Part shown: positions 43,961-49,582 of the stretch, piece by piece
Layout: each line of letters starts with the position of its first letter
How positions within the stretch are numbered: position 1 is the stretch's first letter
Assembly: GCA_019510305.1 (NCBI GenBank)
Contig: JAEKKN010000050.1
Span: 1-49,582 of the forward strand
Direction of reading: 5' to 3'
DNA length: 49,582 nucleotides
From: Microbacterium sp.
Lineage (GTDB): Bacteria > Actinomycetota > Actinomycetes > Actinomycetales > Microbacteriaceae
Program-made: the position numbers and the translations under genes
The notes under the pieces: generated by a model
What the model saw: only the letters and a program-made list of their open reading frames with translations
Told to the model about the DNA's origin: nothing
The model's database searches: none

Positions 43961-45667
43961 CTACCCGGCGGGCGCCGCGCAGAAGCGCAGTTCGACGGTC
44001 GAGCCGATCGCGATGTCGCCCGGTGCTTCCGACATGGAGATGACGGTCGCGGGATCGGTCGCGGGGCAGTCGGTGAGCTCGGTGGGCTGGGCCGCCAACC
44101 CGATCTGCTCGAGCTGCCGGGTCGCGGCATCCACCGTCCAGCCGGTGAGATCCGTGAGCGTCACGCGTCCACTCGCGACCACGAGGTTCACGACGGTGTC
44201 GGGGGCGATCTCGGCATCCGCCTTCTCGCTCGCCTCCATGACCGTGTCTGCCTGAAGGCTCTTGTCGTTGCGCTGGATCACGGTGCCGAGCTGCAGACCT
44301 GCGGCCGACAGTGCGTCCTTCGCCTGCGGGAGCGACAGACCCACGAGAGTCGGCACGACGACGGTCTCTTTGCCCGAGGAGACGTAGACGGTGATCTCGT
44401 CTCCCTCGGCGACCGCGACGCCGGCTTGGGGATCGGTGCGGATGACGTTGCCCTCGACGATCTCCGAGCTCGATTCGAGTACGAGCTTGGCGGTGAGATC
44501 GAGCTCGCTCAACGCGTTCTGCGCGCGCTCCGACGACATGTCGACGACGTTGGGCACGGTGCGCGAGGTCGAGGGCGTATCAGGGCTGCTGATCGAGACG
44601 ACCCAGAACAGCACCGAGGTCAGCAGCACCGCGAGCAGCGCGACGCCCGCCCAGATCCACGCGACCGGAGGACCCGACTGCGTGCGTGTCATGGTCGTGT
44701 CGGCCGACAACTGGCGCAGCGAACGGGCGGTCTCCTGAGCCTGCTTCGGGCTGGGGCCGTACAGCTCGCTGGTGAGCGCGCCGATCTCCTTGCGGCTCGG
44801 TGCACGACCCTCGACAGCGGCGTCGAGTGCGGCGCGGAAATGCGCGGCGTCGGGGTAGCGCTGGTACGGGTCTTTCGCGAGGGCGCGCAGCACGATCGGG
44901 TCGAGGGCTCCCGGGGAGTCCTCGTTGACCTCGCTCGGCGCGAGCGGCGTCTCGCTGACGTGCTGATAGGCGACGGCGACCGGCGATTCTCCGCGGAACG
45001 GCTGGCGTCCCGTGAGCAGCTCGTAGAGCACGACGCCCGTGGAGTACAGATCGGCGCGAGCGTCGACGGGCTCACCCTTCGCCTGCTCGGGCGAGAAGTA
45101 TGCGGCCGTGCCGATGATCTGCGTGGTTTCGGCGACGGTCGATGAGGAGTCGGACACGGCACGGGCGATGCCGAAGTCCATGACCTTGACCTGGCCCTTT
45201 TCGGTCACCATGACGTTGCCCGGCTTGATGTCGCGGTGCACGACACCGGCGCGATGCGAATAGTCGAGGGCTTCGAGGATGCCGTCGACGTAGCGCACGG
45301 CGTCGTCGACCGACACGGGTCCGGCCGAGATGATGTCCTTCAGCAGGGTGCCGTGGATGAGCTCCATGACGATGTACGGGGTGACGGTCCCGGATGGGGC
45401 GCCTGAGCCTGCCTGCGGGTCGGCCTCGTCACCCGCATCGAAGACCCGCACGATCGACGGGTGCGACATGCGCGACGCCGACTGCGCCTCGAGGCGGAAG
45501 CGCGTGCGGAACGCGGTGTCGCGTGCGAGCTCCGGATCGAGGATCTTGATCGCCACGGCGCGCCCCAGAGTCAGGTCGAACCCGCGGTACACCTTGGCCA
45601 TGCCGCCGTGACCGATGAGCTCGTCGACGCGGTATCGACCCGCGAGAACACGTGGCTCTGTGGACAC
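43961..45667 (-). CDS. pknB: PASTA-domain Ser/Thr kinase PknB
   Basis: 568 aa. Kinase domain at about residues 11-275: glycine loop GHGGMAKVY, ATP lysine Lys41, catalytic HRDIKPGN (Asp146), DFG at 164-166 and an activation loop rich in Ser/Thr (SDSSSTVAETTQIIGTAAYFSPEQA). One transmembrane segment (VAWIWAGVALLAVLLTSVLFWVV, near 340). Three extracellular PASTA units follow (TVPNVVDMSSERAQNAL, VVPTLVGLSLPQAKDAL, TDLTGWTVDAATRQLEQIG). It senses muropeptides and controls cell wall growth with PknA. GTG start at 45667. Confidence 0.97.
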   Translation of the reverse strand: MSTEPRVLAGRYRVDELIGHGGMAKVYRGFDLTLGRAVAIKILDPELARDTAFRTRFRLEAQSASRMSHPSIVRVFDAGDEADPQAGSGAPSGTVTPYIVMELIHGTLLKDIISAGPVSVDDAVRYVDGILEALDYSHRAGVVHRDIKPGNVMVTEKGQVKVMDFGIARAVSDSSSTVAETTQIIGTAAYFSPEQAKGEPVDARADLYSTGVVLYELLTGRQPFRGESPVAVAYQHVSETPLAPSEVNEDSPGALDPIVLRALAKDPYQRYPDAAHFRAALDAAVEGRAPSRKEIGALTSELYGPSPKQAQETARSLRQLSADTTMTRTQSGPPVAWIWAGVALLAVLLTSVLFWVVSISSPDTPSTSRTVPNVVDMSSERAQNALSELDLTAKLVLESSSEIVEGNVIRTDPQAGVAVAEGDEITVYVSSGKETVVVPTLVGLSLPQAKDALSAAGLQLGTVIQRNDKSLQADTVMEASEKADAEIAPDTVVNLVVASGRVTLTDLTGWTVDAATRQLEQIGLAAQPTELTDCPATDPATVISMSEAPGDIAIGSTVELRFCAAPAG

Positions 45668-45724
45668 GGACTAAACCCCCTGGAAAACCTGATGACGGTG
45701 CGAACAGCCTACGACGCGGTGCTT

Positions 45725-47455
45725 CTAGTTGCCTGTATCGCCGCCGCCGTCGAGCGTCGGAAGGATCGGCGACGACTGGCCCTGAGGCGAGACGTCGGAG
45801 GGACGCTCGCCGCAGAAGGCGCGATACGTCGCCGTGACGACCTGCCCGGCCTTGCCGGTGTCGACCGTGAACGTCGAGGTGCGGGTGTTCGCATCGAAGC
45901 TGCTCACCGGCGTCCCGTTGGCGAAGGTGCCGTTCGTCAGCGTGACTTCATAGGCGGTGAGATTGCTGGTGCCCGAGGGGCAGGTGAAGTTGGTCCAGTT
46001 GAGCGTCGCCTGGCCGCCCTCGATGATCGTGGCCGCCGCCGAGAACGTCGGTGCGTTCGTCGGTGCGCCGATCGGGATCTGATCGGTGTACACGAACAGG
46101 GCGATCGCGTCGCCCTTCTGCAGAAGACCCGTGGGGCTCACGCGCTCGACCGTTCCGACCTGGTTGGCATCGGATGCGGGCGAGCCGTCCTGGCAGGCCG
46201 GGAGGAGTCCGGCATCCGTGGCGATCTGCGTCGCCTCGTCACAGCTCAGGCCGACGAGGCCCAGGCCGTCGACGTTGACCGGAGGCTCTTCCGTCTCGGT
46301 CTGGGTCGGCTTCGGCGTCGGGGTGTCCTTCGGCGTCTGCGACGTGGTCGATGACGTGCTGGGGTCGGCATCGCCTCCGGCGTTCTGACCGAACAGCGCC
46401 CACAAGGTGCCGCCGAGCACGATCACGAGAAGTGCGATGAGCGCGACCAGCGGCCAGGTCCACGGACTGCGCTTCTTCTTCTCGGGCTCTTCGACCTCGC
46501 CATCGGCAGGCAGGCTGGCTGTTGTCGGGAGGATGCGGGTCGCGCCGTCGTCGTCGGATGACGACAGCATCCGCGTCGCGTCGTCGACTCCGCCGCCGGT
46601 GGCGATCGCCGGTACCGCGATGGCGGCCGAGTTCAGATCGCCGCGGCGCAGCGCCTGCGCGGCGCGCGCGACGGTCGCCGAGGAAGACGGGCGGTCTGCC
46701 GGCTTCTTCGCGATCATCGCCATGACAAGGTTCTGCACAGGGATCGGCACGGTCGGGGGCAGCGGCGGCGGCTGCTCGTTGATCTGCGCCATCGCGATCG
46801 CGACCTGCGACTCGCCCGTGAAGGGGCGCTTGCCGGCGAGGCATTCGTACGCGACGATGCCCAGCGAGTAGGTGTCTGTGGCGGGCGAGGCCGGGTGGCC
46901 CGACGCCTGCTCGGGCGACAGGTACTGCACGGTGCCCATGACCTGACCGGTGGCCGTGAGCGGCACCTGGTCCGCGATGCGGGCGATGCCGAAGTCGGTG
47001 ATCTTGACACGGCCGTCAGGCGTGATCAGCAGGTTTCCCGGCTTGATGTCGCGGTGCACGAGGCCAGCGGCGTGCGCGGCCTGCAGAGCGGATGCCGTCT
47101 GGGCGACGATGTCGAGCGTCTTGTCGGCGCTCAGCGCGCCATCGCGCTCGAGGATGGTCGAGAGGGCCTCACCGGGAACGAGCTCCATGACGAGGAAGGC
47201 GCTGCCGTTCTCCTCGCCGTAGTCGAACACGCTCGCGATGCCCTCGTGGTTGACGAGCGCCGCGTGCCGCGCCTCCGCGCGGAATCGCTCGAGGAACCCG
47301 GGGTCCCCCATGTACTCGTCCTTGAGGATCTTGATGGCGACGGTGCGTCCGATGACGTGATCCGTCGCCTCCCACACCTCGCCCATGCCGCCGATCGCAA
47401 TACGCGACTGCAGCTCGTAGCGACCACCGAACGACACACCCTGCGTCGGTCTCAT
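45725..47455 (-). CDS. pknA: Ser/Thr kinase PknA
   Basis: 576 aa. Kinase domain at about residues 12-270: AIGGMGEVWEA, ATP lysine Lys42, HRDIKPGN (Asp136), DFG 154-156, GTVQYLSPEQ. A long linker (DDATRMLSSSDDDGATRILP) precedes a transmembrane segment (WTWPLVALIALLVIVLGGTLWALFG). The outer part has a Thr/Pro-rich stretch, one PASTA-like segment (VDGLGLVGLSCDEATQIATDAGL) and a terminal beta domain (EGGQATLNWTNFTCPSGTSNLTAYEV). A folded extracellular end is longer than in mycobacterial PknA. Overlaps pbpA by 4 bp. Confidence 0.93.
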   Translation of the reverse strand: MRPTQGVSFGGRYELQSRIAIGGMGEVWEATDHVIGRTVAIKILKDEYMGDPGFLERFRAEARHAALVNHEGIASVFDYGEENGSAFLVMELVPGEALSTILERDGALSADKTLDIVAQTASALQAAHAAGLVHRDIKPGNLLITPDGRVKITDFGIARIADQVPLTATGQVMGTVQYLSPEQASGHPASPATDTYSLGIVAYECLAGKRPFTGESQVAIAMAQINEQPPPLPPTVPIPVQNLVMAMIAKKPADRPSSSATVARAAQALRRGDLNSAAIAVPAIATGGGVDDATRMLSSSDDDGATRILPTTASLPADGEVEEPEKKKRSPWTWPLVALIALLVIVLGGTLWALFGQNAGGDADPSTSSTTSQTPKDTPTPKPTQTETEEPPVNVDGLGLVGLSCDEATQIATDAGLLPACQDGSPASDANQVGTVERVSPTGLLQKGDAIALFVYTDQIPIGAPTNAPTFSAAATIIEGGQATLNWTNFTCPSGTSNLTAYEVTLTNGTFANGTPVSSFDANTRTSTFTVDTGKAGQVVTATYRAFCGERPSDVSPQGQSSPILPTLDGGGDTGN

Positions 47456-48906
47456 CTGCCCAGCACCGCCTCTATGACCTTCTTCGCAATCGGAGCGGCG
47501 ATGGTGTCGCCGGATCCGGACTGCCCTTTACCGCCGCCGTTCTCGACGACGACTGCTACCGCCACCGCGGGATCGTCCGCCGGCGCGAAGCCGGTGAACC
47601 ACAACGTGTACGGATCGCTTCCGTTCTCCGCGGTTCCGGTCTTACCGGCCACGTCGACCCCGTCTATTCTTGCACCCTGCGCCGCTCCGGTATTGACGCT
47701 CGCGACCATCGCCGCGGTCACCGCGTCGGCGACCTCCTTGTCGGTCGCTCTGGCGAACTCGGTGCCGTCGTAGGAGCGCACGACCGAGAGGTCGTTGCCG
47801 ATCACGGCATCGACCATGTGCGGGTTCATCACCACTCCGTCGTTCGCCAGCCCGGCCGCGACCATCGCGATCTGCAGCGGCGTCGACGTGAGCTGCCCCT
47901 GCCCGAAGCCGGTGAGCGCGGTCTGGGGGTCGTTGAGGCCGCTCGGGTACACCGAGGGGGTCGACGTGAGCGGCGTCTCGAAGCTCTTGTTGAAGCCGAA
48001 CTTCTCGGCCATCTCGCGGATCGTGTCGTCACCCAGCTGTACCGCGAGCTCCGCCATCGGGATGTTGCAGCTCAGCCGCAGCGCCTCGGCGATCGTGACG
48101 GTGTCGCCGGGTCCGCACGCGGTTCCCCATGCGTTCGAGACCGTGTTGTTCGACTGAGGCAACTGGTAGCGAGCGGGGTTCGGCAGGGTCGAGTCGGGCG
48201 TCCAGTCGCCGGTGGCGAACGCGGCGGCCGCCACGAGGATCTTGAACGTCGAACCCGGAGGGTTCAAGCCACCGGCGATCGCCCGGTTGTACAGCGGGTT
48301 CGTCGGGTCGGCGTCGAGCTGGTCGTAGGCCGCGTTCGCCGCGTCGGCGTCGTGCGTGGCGAGGAGATTCGTGTCGAAACCAGGAGTGGAGACCATCGCG
48401 AGGATGCGCCCGGTCTTGGGCTCGATCGCGACCACCGCGCCCTGCAGACCCTGCAGCGCCTCGTAGGCCGCCCGCTGGGCCGCCGTGTTCAGCGACAGCT
48501 CGACGCTGAGCCCGGTCTGCGGCTGACCCGACACGATCCGCTCGATCTCCGAGAAGAAGGCGCTCGAGCCGGTGCCGGAGAGATCGGCGTTCAGCGCCTT
48601 CTCGATGCCGGTCGCCGACTGCAGGGCCGGGTTGAAGTAGCCGGTCACCGGCTCCCACATCGCGGCATCCGTGTACACGCGCTGGAACTGGTAGATGTCA
48701 TCGCTGGGCACGGACGATGCGATCGCGACGCCGTCGACGATGATCGATCCTCGCTGGATCTCGTAGCTGTCGAGACGGGTGCGCTTGTTGTTGCTGTTCT
48801 GACCGAGCGCATCGGCGTCGACCACCTGGATCCAGCTCGCCGCAGCGAACAGCGACAGGAACATGAACAGCATCACGATGCTGAGGCGGCGCAGTTCTTT
48901 GGTCAT
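47452..48906 (-). CDS. pbpA: Penicillin-binding protein 2-type transpeptidase PbpA
   Basis: 484 aa class B PBP that cross-links peptidoglycan with a SEDS partner (RodA/FtsW). An N-terminal membrane anchor (LSIVMLFMFLSLFAAASWIQVV, about residues 8-29) precedes the dimerisation part and the transpeptidase domain with the three active-site motifs: STFK (GGLNPPGSTFK), SCN (RLSCNIPMAE) and KTGT (VAGKTGTAENG). ATG start at 48906. The partial rodA gene lies upstream and pknA follows with a 4-bp overlap. Confidence 0.96.
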   Translation of the reverse strand: MTKELRRLSIVMLFMFLSLFAAASWIQVVDADALGQNSNNKRTRLDSYEIQRGSIIVDGVAIASSVPSDDIYQFQRVYTDAAMWEPVTGYFNPALQSATGIEKALNADLSGTGSSAFFSEIERIVSGQPQTGLSVELSLNTAAQRAAYEALQGLQGAVVAIEPKTGRILAMVSTPGFDTNLLATHDADAANAAYDQLDADPTNPLYNRAIAGGLNPPGSTFKILVAAAAFATGDWTPDSTLPNPARYQLPQSNNTVSNAWGTACGPGDTVTIAEALRLSCNIPMAELAVQLGDDTIREMAEKFGFNKSFETPLTSTPSVYPSGLNDPQTALTGFGQGQLTSTPLQIAMVAAGLANDGVVMNPHMVDAVIGNDLSVVRSYDGTEFARATDKEVADAVTAAMVASVNTGAAQGARIDGVDVAGKTGTAENGSDPYTLWFTGFAPADDPAVAVAVVVENGGGKGQSGSGDTIAAPIAKKVIEAVLGR

Positions 48907-48951
48907 GCGACGCCCCCTGGGGTGGAGTGCACAGCGGTCACTGAGCGAGGA

Positions 48952-48978
48952 GCGCCCTTCGACAGGCTCAGGGACCCA
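48952..48978. repeat. Dispersed short repeat, copy in rodA-pbpA gap
   Basis: CCCTTCGACAGGCTCAGGGA core, same orientation as the copies in recF and gyrB. It occupies a third of the 82-bp gap; these two genes usually abut or overlap. Confidence 0.75.
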
Positions 48979-48988
48979 TGGATGGCGG

Positions 48989-49582
48989 TCATCCGATCAC
49001 CATCCTCGGCTGGGAGCGCACGGCATCCGAGATCCGCAGCAGCAGGGCGACGATGAGCCAGTTCGCGACCAGCGATGAGCCGCCGGCTGCGAGGAACGGC
49101 GTGGTGAGTCCCGTGAGCGGGATGACGCGCGTGACGCCGCCGACCATGATGAACACCTGCAGCGCGATCGTGAACGACAGCCCGGTGGCGAGCAGCTTGC
49201 CGAAGTCGTCTTGCCCGGCGAGGCCGATGCGGATGCCGCGGCTCACGAACACCATGTACAGGCAGAGGATCGCGAACAGCCCGATCAGGCCGATCTCCTC
49301 GCCGAGGCTGGTGATGATGTAGTCGCTCTGCGCGAGCGGGGTGACCTCGGGGCGGCCCTGGCCCCAGCCGGTGCCCACGAGGCCGCCGTGAGCGAGTCCG
49401 AACAGGCCCTGCATGGGCTGGTACCCGGCACCGTCCGGGTCGACCTGCTTCGGGTCGAACAGGAACAGCCAGTTGATGAACCGTCCGTGCACGTAGCTGA
49501 GGACCTGCGTGGCGACCACGGCACCCGCGAGCACGAGTCCGAGGCCGATGAGCACCCAGCTCGTCTTGCCGGTGGCGACGTA
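48989..49582 (-). CDS. rodA: FtsW/RodA/SpoVE-family glycosyltransferase (5' part outside window)
   Basis: C-terminal 197 residues of a SEDS peptidoglycan polymerase. Transmembrane segments alternate with family loops: YQPMQGLFGLAHGGLVGTGWGQGRPEVTPLAQSDYIITSLGEEIGLIG (SEDS signature with SDYI and EE), ALQVFIMVGGVTRVIPLTGLTTPFLAAGGSSLVANW (GxTPFLxxGGSS), ending SDAVRSQPRMVIG. The frame is open to the window edge. Position next to pbpA supports rodA rather than ftsW. Confidence 0.93.
   Translation of the reverse strand, partial: YVATGKTSWVLIGLGLVLAGAVVATQVLSYVHGRFINWLFLFDPKQVDPDGAGYQPMQGLFGLAHGGLVGTGWGQGRPEVTPLAQSDYIITSLGEEIGLIGLFAILCLYMVFVSRGIRIGLAGQDDFGKLLATGLSFTIALQVFIMVGGVTRVIPLTGLTTPFLAAGGSSLVANWLIVALLLRISDAVRSQPRMVIG

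Overview
The window is chromosomal DNA of a high-GC actinobacterium, most likely Microbacterium or a close relative in Microbacteriaceae. The evidence is the gene order parA-rsmG-jag-yidC-yidD-rnpA-rpmH / dnaA-dnaN-recF-DUF721-gyrB-gyrA-DUF3566-tRNA-Ile-tRNA-Ala, followed by the mycobacterial-type crgA-srtE-trpG-pknB-pknA-pbpA-rodA block, plus LAXTG-type sortase motifs and several apparently leaderless genes. It is the replication-origin region. Genes left of dnaA lie on the minus strand and the core replication genes right of it on the plus strand. DnaA boxes flank dnaA on both sides.

Layout. 1-562: 5' part of parA. 563-2856: about 2.3 kb without a credible gene, carrying seven of nine parS sites (the other two lie at the parA start and in the jag-rsmG gap), spaced mostly 300-360 bp apart. 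2857-5811: rsmG (internally deleted), jag, yidC, yidD, rnpA, rpmH. 5812-8051: bipartite oriC around dnaA. 8052-13989: dnaN, then a cell-wall-anchored cohesin protein and a secreted dockerin-amidase inserted between dnaN and recF, then recF and a DUF721 gene. 14109-19266: gyrB, gyrA, DUF3566. 19317-22898: a VIT-family transporter and a two-component system with a DUF4097 protein. 22995-24449: two tRNAs and two orphan immunity-like genes, one bracketed by 81-bp direct repeats. 24487-28437: MmyB-type regulator, ilvD, LacI regulator. 28625-34458: a very large secreted GH92 mannosidase with a LAGTG anchor, split by a frameshift. 34563-40675: metabolic and housekeeping genes, including DAHP synthase behind an aromatic-rich leader peptide and attenuator. 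40696-49582: rhomboid protease, a DnaA-box-like cluster, crgA, sortase E, a 51-aa membrane protein, trpG, pknB, pknA, pbpA and partial rodA.

How the parts may work together. The cohesin protein (LATTG) and the GH92 enzyme (LAGTG) are candidate substrates for the class E sortase encoded in the same window. The dockerin-amidase is overlapped or closely followed by its likely cohesin partner, which suggests a minimal two-gene cohesin/dockerin display system on the cell wall. The GH92 gene is divergent from a LacI repressor with a perfect 16-bp operator palindrome between them.

Three genes look broken: rsmG (about 0.1 kb internal deletion with frame change), GH92 (single-base frameshift) and a small membrane-protein gene at 36026 (in-frame TAG). 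These may be real lesions or sequence errors; reads are needed to tell. All domain and family names come from reading the translated sequence; no database search was run.
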